From NCBI RefSeq assembly GCF_030815405.1, contig NZ_JAUSWX010000001.1, positions 992,001 through 1,056,000 on the forward strand: DNA of 64,000 nt. The letters are read 5' to 3'. Every line of letters begins with the position of its first letter. Position 1 is the stretch's first letter. The notes under the pieces are model-generated. The model had not been told where the DNA came from. It did no database searches and was given only the letters and a program-made list of their open reading frames with translations. Position numbers and translations under genes: made by a program. Positions 7,846-17,434 of the stretch are shown piece after piece. The DNA comes from Agromyces albus (GTDB lineage Bacteria; Actinomycetota; Actinomycetes; Actinomycetales; Microbacteriaceae).

Positions 7846-9014
7846 GTGAGGTCGGCTTCGGAGAGGGCGGTGGCGCCGGCTTCCGTCCGGGCGACGCGTC
7901 GCCGGCGTGCCGCCTCGTAGACGACGGCTGAGACGAGCTCGGCGACGAGGAGGCCGACGAACACGGCCGTCAGGCTCTCGGTGAGCAGCCCGATCGCCGC
8001 GAACGCGAAGGTCAGTGCCGAGACGACCGCTCGGAGGCCGGTGAGCAGGCGAACCTCGCCGCGCCGGCGGAGCGCCGCAAAGGGGATCGTCGTGGCGAGC
8101 GAGGCGGCCCGCCAGGCGCAGGCGACGAGGAGGGGGAACAGCGTCGCCGACCCGGTCCAGGCCGAGCCGAAGATGAAGCCGAACAGGCCCGTCGTCTCCA
8201 TCACGAGCAGCGCGGCGACGGCCGCGAGCACGGCCGAGGCCGAGACGACGACATCGAGGGTCGAGTGCTCCTTGAGGAGTCGCAGTCGGAGGAAGTTGAG
8301 CGGAATGGCGAGCAGTCCGGAGACCGTCGCGATCGCGGCGAACAGCACCGCGTCGGTGGGGCCGATGAAGGCGAGGATCATCGTGTTGAGCAGCGGGTAG
8401 ACCGCACCGGTGATCGCGGTGTCAGCCACGACCCAGCCCATCACGCGGGGTTCGGGCCGGCTCGCTCGGTGCTCGACCGGCAGGCACCGCACGATCGTCG
8501 CCGCGACGATTCCCGCCACGAGCGGAGTGAGCGCCCAGGGTTGCTCGGCGAATCCGGCGAGCACGCCCGCGAGGGCGCCGACGCCGACGAGAGCGGACGC
8601 CCAGATCTCCCGCCGGTCGAGTCGCTCCGCCACCGAGACGCCGCGGCCCACTTCGAGCGCGGCGACGAGCACCGGCAGGCAGATGCAGAGCGCGACGACG
8701 TTCGGTCCGGCGACCAGGAGTACCGTGCCGGCGATGACGGATGCCGCGGCGAGCCACAGCGGGAACACGACGCGACGCTCGGTTCCGGCCGAGCTCAACC
8801 GGGATTCGACGATCACCGCGAACGTGAGCTGCCCCGCGAACGTCGCCACGAGGACTACGACGGCGATGAGACCCTGCTCCGTCTCAGTGAACAGTCGCGA
8901 GGCGATCGAGACGGTCGCGGCCGGGATGACGGCGAGTGAGATGCCGCCGAGGAGGGTGATGGCGCTCATCGTGGCGCGACGCAGGCGCATCGGCGCAGGG
9001 GTGTCGCTCGTCAT
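7842..9014 (-). CDS. Wzx/MurJ-like polysaccharide membrane protein
   Basis: The 390-residue protein begins MTSDTPAPMRLRRAT and shows about ten to twelve hydrophobic helices with short basic loops. It looks like polysaccharide biosynthesis/export proteins (MOP superfamily), and its place among glycosyltransferases suggests a lipid-linked-glycan flippase. I used ATG 9014, which overlaps the upstream GT2 stop as ATGA; the longer frame to 9173 is Arg-rich shadow sequence. It lacks a clear signature motif, so flippase is the best but not the only reading. Confidence 0.65.
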   Translation of the reverse strand: MTSDTPAPMRLRRATMSAITLLGGISLAVIPAATVSIASRLFTETEQGLIAVVVLVATFAGQLTFAVIVESRLSSAGTERRVVFPLWLAAASVIAGTVLLVAGPNVVALCICLPVLVAALEVGRGVSVAERLDRREIWASALVGVGALAGVLAGFAEQPWALTPLVAGIVAATIVRCLPVEHRASRPEPRVMGWVVADTAITGAVYPLLNTMILAFIGPTDAVLFAAIATVSGLLAIPLNFLRLRLLKEHSTLDVVVSASAVLAAVAALLVMETTGLFGFIFGSAWTGSATLFPLLVACAWRAASLATTIPFAALRRRGEVRLLTGLRAVVSALTFAFAAIGLLTESLTAVFVGLLVAELVSAVVYEAARRRRVARTEAGATALSEADLT

Positions 9015-9889
9015 CGGGTCACCGCCGTCGGCCGGATGGCTCTTCCGAGGGTGCGCCCGAGCGCACCCTCGAGGCGCCCGAGGAACACCCACCAGCCGTC
9101 GAGGAGCTCGTTGGTCGCGCGATGCCGCACCCCGAATGCGAGTCCGCCGCCGATGAATGCGATCCGCCACCACAGCGGATACCGCCAGCGGGTCACGACG
9201 AGGGCCATCCCGCGACCGTAGGCGCGGGCCTTGTGCCGACGTGCCGCACGCGTGAGGCCGTGGGGGTCGGCGATGCCGCCGACGGCGACGTCAGGGGGCT
9301 GCCATGCGAACGTCTCGGCGAGGTGCGGTCGCTGGTCGGCGAGCCGGAGCAGCAGGTCGGTGGCCTCGCCGGCCTGCCACGGAGTGGCGGCCCCCGTGCC
9401 GAGCTCGGCGTCGAAACCGCCGATGCCGTCGAAGATGCTCCGGCGAATGAGGATGCCCATCTCGATGACGCTCCAGACGTTCCAACGGTCGAGCGCCGTG
9501 CCTGCCGGGGGCAGCACGAACTTCGGGCCGTACTCATCGACGACGGTCATCGCGCCCGCCTGGAAGTCGTCGGGCAACGCGCGCAGCCGTTCGACCGATC
9601 CGTCGGGAAACCATGTCGAGTCGTTGGGGAAGACGAGCAGGGGGTCGCCGGTCGGCAATTCTGCGACGCCGGCGTTGCGGCCGCGCGCGGCACCCGGTGC
9701 CGAGTCCGTGACGATGACCGTGGAACCACTGTCATCGAATGCCGCCACGAGCTCCTCGACCTCGGCGCGATTGCGCTGCGCGACGATCATCAGCGCGTCG
9801 CCGGGGACCAGCCGCCCCTCGAGCGAATCGAGGAGTCGCCTGAGCCGATCCGGCCTTCCGAGTGTCGACACCACGAACGCGAGTTTCAC
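9011..9889 (-). CDS. Glycosyltransferase family 2
   Basis: The 292-residue GT-A protein begins with VSTLGRPDRLRRLLDSL and shows ARGRNAGVAEL and GGFDAELGTGA blocks typical of GT2 enzymes. The usual DDD/DxD position reads LLVFPNDSTWF, with a single aspartate, which is unusual for a metal-dependent transferase. The C-terminus (about 230-290) is basic with a weak amphipathic or membrane-associated stretch. The start is GTG 9889 behind ATGAGG. It leads a coupled operon with the flippase-like and GT4 genes and is divergent from another GT2. Confidence 0.8.
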   Translation of the reverse strand: MKLAFVVSTLGRPDRLRRLLDSLEGRLVPGDALMIVAQRNRAEVEELVAAFDDSGSTVIVTDSAPGAARGRNAGVAELPTGDPLLVFPNDSTWFPDGSVERLRALPDDFQAGAMTVVDEYGPKFVLPPAGTALDRWNVWSVIEMGILIRRSIFDGIGGFDAELGTGAATPWQAGEATDLLLRLADQRPHLAETFAWQPPDVAVGGIADPHGLTRAARRHKARAYGRGMALVVTRWRYPLWWRIAFIGGGLAFGVRHRATNELLDGWWVFLGRLEGALGRTLGRAIRPTAVTR

Positions 9890-9927
9890 AATGCCTCATT
9901 CTGTACGATGAGGAAGCCCTCCCCGTA

Positions 9928-11121
9928 ATGACAGGACCCCTCGCGATGCCAGCTCCGACACAATCGATCGAGCTCTCGATCGTCATGCCCTGCCTCAATG
10001 AGGCGGAAACCCTGGCGGTCTGCATCGACAAGGCCCAGGGATACCTCGAGCGCAGCGGCGTGGTCGGCGAGGTGATCATCGCCGACAACGGCTCGACCGA
10101 CGGGTCTCAAGACATCGCACGGGCGCACGGCGCGCGCGTCGTCGACGTCGCGGCCAAGGGCTACGGCAGCGCGCTGATGGGCGGCATCGACGCCGCCCGA
10201 GGCGACTATGTGATCATGGGCGACGCCGACGACAGTTACGACTTCTCGAAGCTCGACCCGTTCGTCGAGCGGCTGAGGGCGGGCGACGAACTGGTCATGG
10301 GCAATCGGTTCAAGGGTGGCATCGCCGATGGCGCCATGCCGCCGCTGCACAAGTATCTCGGCAACCCCGTCCTCACCTGGGTCGGGCGCGTCCTGTTCCG
10401 TTCGCCGGTCGGCGACTTCCATTGCGGCCTGCGCGGGTTCAACCGGCGGTCGATCCTGAACCTGCACCTGCAGACCACGGGCATGGAATTCGCGAGCGAG
10501 GTGGTGGTGAAGTCGACGCTCGGTGGTCTTCGCGTCTCCGAGGTGCCGACCACGCTCGACAAAGACGGCCGCAGCCGTCCGCCGCATCTCCGCAGCTGGC
10601 GTGATGGCTGGCGGCACTTGCGCTTCCTGCTGATCTTCAGCCCCCGCTGGTTGTTCCTGATCCCGGGTGCCGCCGCCTTCTTCCTCGGCCTGCTCGGCAC
10701 CCTCTTCATCGGCTTCGGCCCGATCATCCTCGGCGATATCGGCTTCGACACCTCCAGCCAGGTGTACCTCGCCGCGCTCACCGTCGTCGGGTACCAATCG
10801 GTGCTCTTCGCGATACTCACGAAGATCTATGCCCAGCACGAGGGATTCCGCATCCCGAGATCCCGGAACTTCGATCGGCTCGAGCGGCGCATCAGCCTTG
10901 AGAGCGGAGCGCTCCTCGGGGTGGTGCTGTTCCTCGTCGGGCTCGGCATCGCCATCGCGCAGTTCGTGGGCTGGGCGAGTGCAGGTTTCGGTGACCTCGA
11001 GACGCGGGCGACCCTGCGGCTCGCGATCCCGGCAGCGCTCCTGATGATGCTCGGCGCACAGACGGTGATGGCCGGGATGTTCCTCGGCGTGCTCAACGTG
11101 GGTCTCAAACGGGACCGCTGA
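9928..11121 (+). CDS. DPM1-like glycosyltransferase family 2 with C-terminal membrane segments
   Basis: The 397-residue protein has a GT-A domain (ELSIVMPCLNEAETL, IIADNGSTDGS, the metal-binding GDADDSYDF) over about residues 12-230. Four hydrophobic helices follow, between about 235 and 395. This architecture belongs to polyprenol-phosphate glucose/mannose synthases. GMEFASE near residue 190 is a further family block. I chose ATG 9928 with AGGAAG 12 bases upstream; ATG 9946 is an alternative. Its stop overlaps the next gene's ATG by one base, so the two are coupled. Confidence 0.82.
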   Translation: MTGPLAMPAPTQSIELSIVMPCLNEAETLAVCIDKAQGYLERSGVVGEVIIADNGSTDGSQDIARAHGARVVDVAAKGYGSALMGGIDAARGDYVIMGDADDSYDFSKLDPFVERLRAGDELVMGNRFKGGIADGAMPPLHKYLGNPVLTWVGRVLFRSPVGDFHCGLRGFNRRSILNLHLQTTGMEFASEVVVKSTLGGLRVSEVPTTLDKDGRSRPPHLRSWRDGWRHLRFLLIFSPRWLFLIPGAAAFFLGLLGTLFIGFGPIILGDIGFDTSSQVYLAALTVVGYQSVLFAILTKIYAQHEGFRIPRSRNFDRLERRISLESGALLGVVLFLVGLGIAIAQFVGWASAGFGDLETRATLRLAIPAALLMMLGAQTVMAGMFLGVLNVGLKRDR

Positions 11122-12116
11122 TGCCTCGTTCGGCGGCGACGGTGTCCGTAGCCCTCGGCACCCACAACGGCGCCGCCTATCTCGGAGCCCAGCTCGAAAG
11201 CATCCTCGCGCAGTCGCATCCGGTCGATGAGATCGTGCTCTCCGACGACGCGTCGAGCGACGGCACGGTGCAACTGGCCGAGCGGATCCTCGAGCGGCAT
11301 CGGAAGACGGATGCCGCGACGCCGGCACTCATCGTGCTGCAGAACACCGCGCCGCTCGGCGTGACCGCGAACTTCGAGCAGGCCCTGCGCGGAGCATCCG
11401 GCGATCTCATCGCCCTCTCCGACCAGGACGACGTCTGGCGATCCGATCGGATCGCCCGCGCCGTCCAGGAGTTCACTGGGCGCCCGTCGGTGGAGCTCGT
11501 GGCGTCGGAGGCACGGCTCGTCGACGAGGCGGGTGCACCCCTCCGGAGGGGCCTGCTGGAAACGCTCGGCGTCGGTGCATCGCTGCGCGAGCGACTCTCG
11601 TCGGACGTCGCGTTCGACGAGCTCCTGAAGCGCAACGTGCTGACGGGCGCGACGATGATGGTCCGTCGCGAGCTCGTGCTGCGCGCGGCGCCGTTTCCGC
11701 GATCGTGGGTGCACGACGAATGGCTCGCCATCGTCGCCGCCGTGGGAGGCGGGCTCGCGGTGGTCGACGAACCGCTCATCGACTATCGGCAGCACGACGC
11801 CAACCAGATCGGCGTCACGCGGCTCGGGCTCGGGGGCCGCTTCGGTCGCTTGCGCGCGCCGCGCACCGAGCGCAACGCGCGACTGCTGGCGCGCGCGAGT
11901 GCACTCAGTGAGCGACTGCCCGAGATTGCGACCCGGAATCCGATGGTCGCGGAGCTCGTGCTCGACAAGCTCGCGCATGAGCGCGTGCGCAGCAGCCTGC
12001 CGCCGCACCGCGCCGCGCGACTCGGCCCGGTCGTGCGCGAATGGCGCACCGGGCGGTACGGCCGGTTCGGTCTCGGGGCGCAAGACGTGCTGCGCGACCT
12101 CGTCCAGCCGGTCTGA
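11121..12116 (+). CDS. Glycosyltransferase family 2 (rhamnosyltransferase-like)
   Basis: The 331-residue GT-A protein begins with VSVALGTHNGAAYL, then EIVLSDDASSDGT, and has the metal-binding LSDQDDVW motif typical of rhamnosyl- and galactosyltransferases of surface glycan clusters. FPRSWVHDEWLA near residue 195 is the conserved acceptor/catalytic block. The C-terminal 80 residues are basic and helical. Start and stop are fixed by the TGATG overlap with the upstream gene. The sugar is inferred only from family resemblance. Confidence 0.82.
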   Translation: MPRSAATVSVALGTHNGAAYLGAQLESILAQSHPVDEIVLSDDASSDGTVQLAERILERHRKTDAATPALIVLQNTAPLGVTANFEQALRGASGDLIALSDQDDVWRSDRIARAVQEFTGRPSVELVASEARLVDEAGAPLRRGLLETLGVGASLRERLSSDVAFDELLKRNVLTGATMMVRRELVLRAAPFPRSWVHDEWLAIVAAVGGGLAVVDEPLIDYRQHDANQIGVTRLGLGGRFGRLRAPRTERNARLLARASALSERLPEIATRNPMVAELVLDKLAHERVRSSLPPHRAARLGPVVREWRTGRYGRFGLGAQDVLRDLVQPV

Positions 12117-12146
12117 CCGGCCGCACTCGAGCGCGGGTTGCGATCG

Positions 12147-13481
12147 TCAGCCGAGCCGCTCGATCGCCGGCACCGGAGGTCGCCCTGCTGCGAGGGCGTC
12201 GCGCCAGCTCATGTCGCGTGCGGCCTTCACGGCGCACACCACGAGCAGCATCCACCCGCCTTCGACGAGTGCGAAGCTCTCGGCGAACGAGGTCGTCGCG
12301 ATGATGACGAGCATGAGCGCCGGCCAGAGGTAGACGACGCTGCGCCGCGCCGACGCGAGCAGCCACGCGCGCACGAAGGCGACGCCGACGAGCGCCACGA
12401 AGAGGAGCGCGCCGATGACGCCCACCTGGAAGTAGACGTCGATGTAGGCGCTGAGCGCTGACGCGTGCGGTCTCCCGGTGGCGAGCTCGATCCACCGGTA
12501 GGGCGCCGCATCGGGCCAGCTCCCGACCCAGCCCCAGCCCTGGAGCGGGTTTCGGTTCAAGTATCGGGAGAGCTCACGCCAGACCTCGAGCCGCACGTCG
12601 AACTCAGCGCGAGCGTCGAGCAGTTCGATGATGCGCACGCGGAAGATCCACGCGGTCACGATCACGGCGATGGCCCCGACGAGCAGGCCGATCTGCCAGC
12701 GCCATCGGGTCGCCGCGGCGGTGCGGCGGAGCCCGTAGAGCGCCACGAGCGCCACGAGCGCCGCGCCGAGTGACGCCCACGTCGTCGGCGAGCCCGAGAA
12801 CACGAGGCACACGGCGGCGAGCGACATCGAGGCGATCGCCCGCACGCGCTGCACGCTGCGCGTGCGCCATTCGACGATGAACGTGAGCAGGGCGATGAGT
12901 GCGACGAAGCCGAGCATGTTCCGCGAGCCGAAGACCCCCTGGATCGGGCCGAATCTCGTGAGGTCGCCCTGGATGCCGAGGAAGGCGATCGGCAGGTCCA
13001 GCAGGATGCCGGAGAGCACCTCGAGCGCGATCGAGACGCCGAGGAGAAGGCGCATCACGTCGCCGAAGGCGCGCACGATCTGGATCGTGTCGCGCATGAG
13101 TGCGACGTAGACGCCGGCGAACGCGAAGGCGATGAGGTAGCCGGCTCGCACGGCGCTCCAGGCTGGGGCGTTCGAGCCGGGCGCACTGCTCCAGAGCACG
13201 GATGCCGCGCACCAGCCGACGAACACGAGGATCGTCAGCGGCAGGATCCCGTACCACTCGACGGCGCGCCACCGCGCGACCAGCGACGCTCCGCACAAAA
13301 CGAGCAGGCCCGCGAGCGAGGCGAGAAGACCCGGCCAGCCGATGAGACTGCGGATGGCATGGCTGCTGAAGGCGAGCCCCACGGCGGTGAGGGTGACGGC
13401 CTGCGCGAAGCGCGCGGACCCGGCGAAGTCGCGCGTGGCGTGCCAGAAGCGAGCGGCGGCACCGCCGGCGGCTGAGCTCAT
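12147..13481 (-). CDS. O-antigen ligase/polymerase family membrane protein (copy 1)
   Basis: The 444-residue protein has about twelve hydrophobic helices and the large periplasmic-type loop between residues about 300 and 360. That loop contains LEVWRELSRYLNRNPLQGWGW, matching the Wzy/WaaL (PF04932) signature. It should join or polymerise lipid-linked glycans on the outer membrane face. It lies 31 bases downstream of a second protein with the same architecture, so the two are tandem paralogues. It converges on the upstream GT2. Confidence 0.78.
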   Translation of the reverse strand: MSSAAGGAAARFWHATRDFAGSARFAQAVTLTAVGLAFSSHAIRSLIGWPGLLASLAGLLVLCGASLVARWRAVEWYGILPLTILVFVGWCAASVLWSSAPGSNAPAWSAVRAGYLIAFAFAGVYVALMRDTIQIVRAFGDVMRLLLGVSIALEVLSGILLDLPIAFLGIQGDLTRFGPIQGVFGSRNMLGFVALIALLTFIVEWRTRSVQRVRAIASMSLAAVCLVFSGSPTTWASLGAALVALVALYGLRRTAAATRWRWQIGLLVGAIAVIVTAWIFRVRIIELLDARAEFDVRLEVWRELSRYLNRNPLQGWGWVGSWPDAAPYRWIELATGRPHASALSAYIDVYFQVGVIGALLFVALVGVAFVRAWLLASARRSVVYLWPALMLVIIATTSFAESFALVEGGWMLLVVCAVKAARDMSWRDALAAGRPPVPAIERLG

Positions 13482-13512
13482 CGGCGCGGGCCCGCCGCTC
13501 GCCGGGGCACCT

Positions 13513-14877
13513 TCATTGGGCCGCCTCTGCCGGCGGCATCCGCGATGCTCGGACCGGTGGCGGCTCGGCCGGCAACGGCTCTGGCGCCCATTGGCGCTGC
13601 TTCGTCGACCAGGCGATCGCGATGAGCAGCACCCAGCCGCCCTCGATGAGGATGCGGCTCTCGGCGAGGCTCTGGCCGATGAGGGCGACGAGCACGAGCA
13701 GCGGCACGAGTGCGGCGGCGGAATGCGGCAGCGGCCGCCCGGTGACCTCCATCGGCTGGTCGACCGCGAGGAACCACGACCGCCAGAGCGCGCCGATGAC
13801 GATCGAGGCGAACGCGATGATGCCGATCACCCCGAGCTGCATCCAGACGTCGAGCCAGGCGTTGTGCGCCTGCAGGTACGTGACGCCCTTGCGCACGGCG
13901 AGCCCGTCGAACGGCTCGACCCAGGGCACCCAGTAACTTACCCATCCCCACCCGAACCACGGCCGCTCGGCGGCGAGCCCGGCCACGGCGTTCCAGATGT
14001 CGAAGCGGCCGGTGAGGTCTTCGCTTTTGCCGAAGAGGTCGGTCAACCGCGTCCAGAATGCAACGAGCAGCACGACGGATGCAACGACGGCGCCTGCGGC
14101 GGTCGCATACACGCGTCGCCGCCGATCGGGCCCGACCCGCCTCGCCCAGATCGCGAAGCCCAATGCCGCGAGCACGACGACCGCGACGAGCGCGACGGTG
14201 GCGGAGCGCGTGAGCAGCACGGTGAGCCCCGCGACGACGAGCCAGCCGATGCCCTGCGCCCGGCGCATGCTGCCGGCGGCGAGGAGCGCGGTGAAGACGA
14301 TGAGTCCGAGGAGGGCGATCATGCCGAGCAGGTTGCGATTGGCGACGATGCCCTCAATCGGTCCGCCGTCGAACAGCAGTCCGCGCGACCAGTAGAAGGC
14401 CATGGGCACCTGCTCTGCCCCCGGGTCGAAGTCAGGGAAAATCGGCAGCACCGGTTCGCGCACGAACACGGCGATCCAGAGTTCGAAGGCGAGTGAGAGG
14501 CCCAGGACCCACTTGATCGCGCCGCCGAGGGCGCGTACGAGCTGGGTCCAGGAGAGGCAGAGGGCGAGCGCGACGGCGACCAACGTCGTGACGAGCGTGA
14601 TGAGCACGCCGAGGGCCGACGCGCCCGGGTAGTACGACCACCCGACCGAGAGCACGGCGATGAGCACGAAGACGAGGGTCGACTTCGGGATGCGGCGCCA
14701 GTTCCATCGGGGTCGCACGGCGACGACGAGGGCGACGGCACCGGCGACGACGAGGAGGTCGACGATGCCGGAGCCCCACCAGCCCAGCAGGTTGCGCCAG
14801 AACTGGCCCGCGAGCACCGTGAAGAGCGCGAAGGTCGCGAACGCGCCGGTGAGCGTGCGGTGCCGGCGCGTGGTCAT
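13513..14877 (-). CDS. O-antigen ligase/polymerase family membrane protein (copy 2)
   Basis: The 454-residue protein starts MTTRRHRTLTGAF and has about twelve membrane helices. The Wzy-C loop (about 290-370) contains GRFDIWNAVAGLAAERPWFG. I used ATG 14877: it is seven bases downstream of a -10-like TAGCCT with no Shine-Dalgarno, suggesting a leaderless mRNA. The frame continues to 16350 but that is the shadow of the acyl-CoA dehydrogenase. Conserved Arg and His in the loop are not resolved well enough to separate ligase from polymerase. Confidence 0.8.
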   Translation of the reverse strand: MTTRRHRTLTGAFATFALFTVLAGQFWRNLLGWWGSGIVDLLVVAGAVALVVAVRPRWNWRRIPKSTLVFVLIAVLSVGWSYYPGASALGVLITLVTTLVAVALALCLSWTQLVRALGGAIKWVLGLSLAFELWIAVFVREPVLPIFPDFDPGAEQVPMAFYWSRGLLFDGGPIEGIVANRNLLGMIALLGLIVFTALLAAGSMRRAQGIGWLVVAGLTVLLTRSATVALVAVVVLAALGFAIWARRVGPDRRRRVYATAAGAVVASVVLLVAFWTRLTDLFGKSEDLTGRFDIWNAVAGLAAERPWFGWGWVSYWVPWVEPFDGLAVRKGVTYLQAHNAWLDVWMQLGVIGIIAFASIVIGALWRSWFLAVDQPMEVTGRPLPHSAAALVPLLVLVALIGQSLAESRILIEGGWVLLIAIAWSTKQRQWAPEPLPAEPPPVRASRMPPAEAAQ

Positions 14878-14884
14878 GCGAACT

Positions 14885-14890
14885 AGGCTA
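14885..14890 (-). promoter_or_regulatory. -10 box (TAGCCT), leaderless arrangement
   Basis: TAGCCT on the reverse strand is separated by seven bases from the ATG at 14877, placing the start codon at or next to +1. No clear -35 was found. Confidence 0.4.
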
Positions 14891-14900
14891 TCGCGCGCGC

Positions 14901-16079
14901 TCAGACGAACGCGGCCTTGCCGGTGATCTTCCGGCCCACGATGAGCGTGTTCATCTCGCGCGTGCCCTCGTAGGAGTAGAGCGCCTCGGCGTCGGCGAAG
15001 AAGCGGGCCACGTCGTACTCGAGCACGATGCCGTTGCCTCCGACCGACTCGCGTGCCCACGCGACGGTCTCGCGCATGCGCGACGTCGTATACGCCTTCG
15101 CGAGGGCCGAGTGCTCGTCGCGCTGCTCGCCGCGGTCGAGCATCTCGGAGACGCGCACGACCATGCCGAGCGAGGCGGTGATGTTGCCGAGGCACTTGAC
15201 GAGCAGGTCCTGGATCAGCTGGTGCGAGCCGATCGTCTTGCCGAACTGCACGCGCTCGCCCGCGTACTTCACGGCGGCCTCGTACGCGCCGATCGACGTG
15301 CCCACGGCAGCCCACGCCACTTCGGCGCGAGTGAGGCGGAGCACGCTCGCGGTGTCCTTGAACGAGTTCGCGTTCTGGAGCCGGAGCGACTCTGGCACGA
15401 CCACGTTCTCGAGCGTGATGTCGGCGTTCTGCACGGAGCGGAGGCTGATCTTGCCCTCGATCTTCGTGGCCGTGTAGCCCGGCGTCGAAGTCGGCACGAT
15501 GAAGCCCTTGACCTGGCTGTCTGCGACGTCCTTCGCCCAGATGACGGTGATGTCGGAGAAGGTGGCGTTGCCGATCCAGCGCTTCGAACCGTTCATCACC
15601 CAGTTGTCGCCGACGCGCTCGGCGGTGGTGCGCAGGCCCTGCGCGGAGTCCGAGCCCGAATCCGGCTCGGTGAGGCCGAACGCGCCGACGACCTCGCCGC
15701 TCGCGAGCCTCGGGATCCACTCCGCTCGCTGCTCGGCGGAGCCGCAGACGCTGATGCTGCCGGCCGCGAGCCCGTTCTGCACGCCGACGAAGGTCGCGAC
15801 GCCCGCGTCGACGCGAGCGCATTCGAGGGCGACGAAGCCCCGGAACACGGCGGAGTTCTCGAACGGCCGGGTCTCGTCCCAGCCGAACGAGAAGGCGCCG
15901 AGGTCGGCGAGCGGCTTCACGATCTGCACGGGGAACTCCGCGCGGTCCCAGTAGTCGCCGACGATCGGCCTGACGTCGCGTTCGAGCCATGCCCGGAGGT
16001 TGCCGAGCGCCTCCTTCTCCTGCTCGGTGAGGAGGGACTCGTAGGCGTAGAAGTCGCTCGCGAGCGGCTCGAAGGTCAT
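14901..16079 (-). CDS. Acyl-CoA dehydrogenase, glutaryl-CoA dehydrogenase-like
   Basis: The 392-residue flavoprotein shows GAFGLTEPDSGSD (about 143-155), WIGNATFSD, and a C-terminal YEGTREMNTLIVGR with the catalytic glutamate at about 371. The EGT context and length match glutaryl-CoA dehydrogenase-type enzymes, which oxidise and decarboxylate glutaryl-CoA. The Arg that binds the glutaryl carboxylate was not verified, so a short-chain acyl-CoA substrate is possible. It is monocistronic and divergent from manA; its ATG at 16079 is well placed relative to the family N-terminus. Confidence 0.85.
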   Translation of the reverse strand: MTFEPLASDFYAYESLLTEQEKEALGNLRAWLERDVRPIVGDYWDRAEFPVQIVKPLADLGAFSFGWDETRPFENSAVFRGFVALECARVDAGVATFVGVQNGLAAGSISVCGSAEQRAEWIPRLASGEVVGAFGLTEPDSGSDSAQGLRTTAERVGDNWVMNGSKRWIGNATFSDITVIWAKDVADSQVKGFIVPTSTPGYTATKIEGKISLRSVQNADITLENVVVPESLRLQNANSFKDTASVLRLTRAEVAWAAVGTSIGAYEAAVKYAGERVQFGKTIGSHQLIQDLLVKCLGNITASLGMVVRVSEMLDRGEQRDEHSALAKAYTTSRMRETVAWARESVGGNGIVLEYDVARFFADAEALYSYEGTREMNTLIVGRKITGKAAFV

Positions 16080-16182
16080 GCGTGCTCCAATGCGTGGTCG
16101 GACCCGTGAAGCCTATGGCGGGCGCAATCGCCCTCGAAGGCGTTGGTAGTTTTGACCCAACGGCGGAGAGGAACCATCGAGG

Positions 16183-17431
16183 ATGTTTGTGGCGATCGGC
16201 AACACACCCCGGGACTACGCATGGGGTTCGCATCGGGCGATCGCCGAGTTCCTGGGCAGGCCTCCGTCGGGCGGACCGCAAGCGGAGCTGTGGCTCGGCG
16301 CGCACGCGGGCTCCCCGGCACGCATCGTCGACGCGGCATCCGTCGGCCATGACGACCTCGCCGCGTGGATCGAGGCGGACCCCGAGCGGGCCCTCGGGCC
16401 GAGGCTCGCCGCCGAGGGCGCACGCCTGCCGTTCCTCCTGAAGCTGCTCGCGGCGGCCGAGCCGCTGTCATTGCAGGCGCATCCGACTCCCGAGCAGGCC
16501 CGAGCCGGCTTCGCCCGTGAAGAGGCAGAGGGGATCCCGGTCGGCGCGTACGACCGCAACTATCGCGACCCCTTCCACAAGCCCGAGCTCATCGTCGCCC
16601 TGAGCGAGACGTTCGACGCGCTCTCGGGCTTCCGCCCGCTCGACGAGGTGCACGGCGTGCTCGAGGTGCTGCGCGAGGCGGATGCCGCGTCCGGCACGCC
16701 AGAGCCCGGCGCGCTCGACCTCCTCGGCGACCGGCTCGCCGGCGACGACCCGCTCCGCGACTCGGTCGAGTGGTTGCTCCGCGACGGCCGCGGCGGCGAC
16801 ACGGGGGAGGCGACGTGGCTGATCGAACGGGTGACGGCCCTCGCGGGTTCCGAGATCGCCCGGCGGTCGCCGTTCGCGCGTTCGTTCGAGACGGTCGGCG
16901 CGCTCGCCGCCGTGTACCCGGGCGACCCCGGCGTCGTCATCTCGCTGCTGCTCAACCGGGTGCGACTGCAGCGCGGCGAAGCCCTCTACCTCGCGGCGCG
17001 GGAACATCCACGCCTACCTCGACGGGCTCGGCATCGAGCTCATGGCGGCGAGCGACAACGTGCTGCGGGGCGGCCTCACGCCCAAGCACATCGACGTGAC
17101 GGAGCTGCTCGACGTGCTCGACTTCACGCCGATCGCGCCCCCGCGCCTCGCACCGCTCGACGTGGCGCCCGGCGTCACGGCATTCCGGCCCGATGTGCCC
17201 GACTTCGTGCTCTACCGTGCCCATGCCGGTGCGGATGCCGCGCGCGTCGCGATCGACGGACCCGCGATCGTGCTCGCCGAGGGCGGCTCGCTGCACCTCG
17301 CGGGGGCGCTCGGCGAAGCAGAGCTCGCGCTCGGCGAGACGCTCTACGTCACGCCTGAGGAGCGCGAGCTCGAGATCACCGGCGACGGGATCGCGTGGGT
17401 CGCGACGACGGGTGCCGCCGCGGCATCCTGA
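16183..17431 (+). pseudogene. manA: Mannose-6-phosphate isomerase, class I, broken by a one-base frameshift
   Basis: The first frame encodes the N-terminus and catalytic part (GNTPRDYAWGSH, PLSLQAHPTPEQA, FHKPELIVAL). At about 16993-17002 the frame slips: the sequence GCGGCGCGGGAACATCC should read LAAGNIHAYL, and one extra base in the GCGCGGG run moves the remainder (GNIHAYLDGLGIEL, GLTPKHIDVTELL) into the next frame, which ends at 17431. Removing one base gives a 415-residue protein, normal for ManA. The enzyme interconverts mannose-6-P and fructose-6-P for GDP-mannose supply. Because every other block is intact, a sequencing error or very recent mutation is likely. Confidence 0.88.
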
Positions 17432-17434
17432 GCC

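Noticed and set aside
14878..16350. N-terminal 491-codon extension of the second O-antigen ligase frame
   Set aside because: It runs in the same direction through the acyl-CoA dehydrogenase in another frame and is Arg-rich shadow sequence; the family N-terminus starts at 14877.
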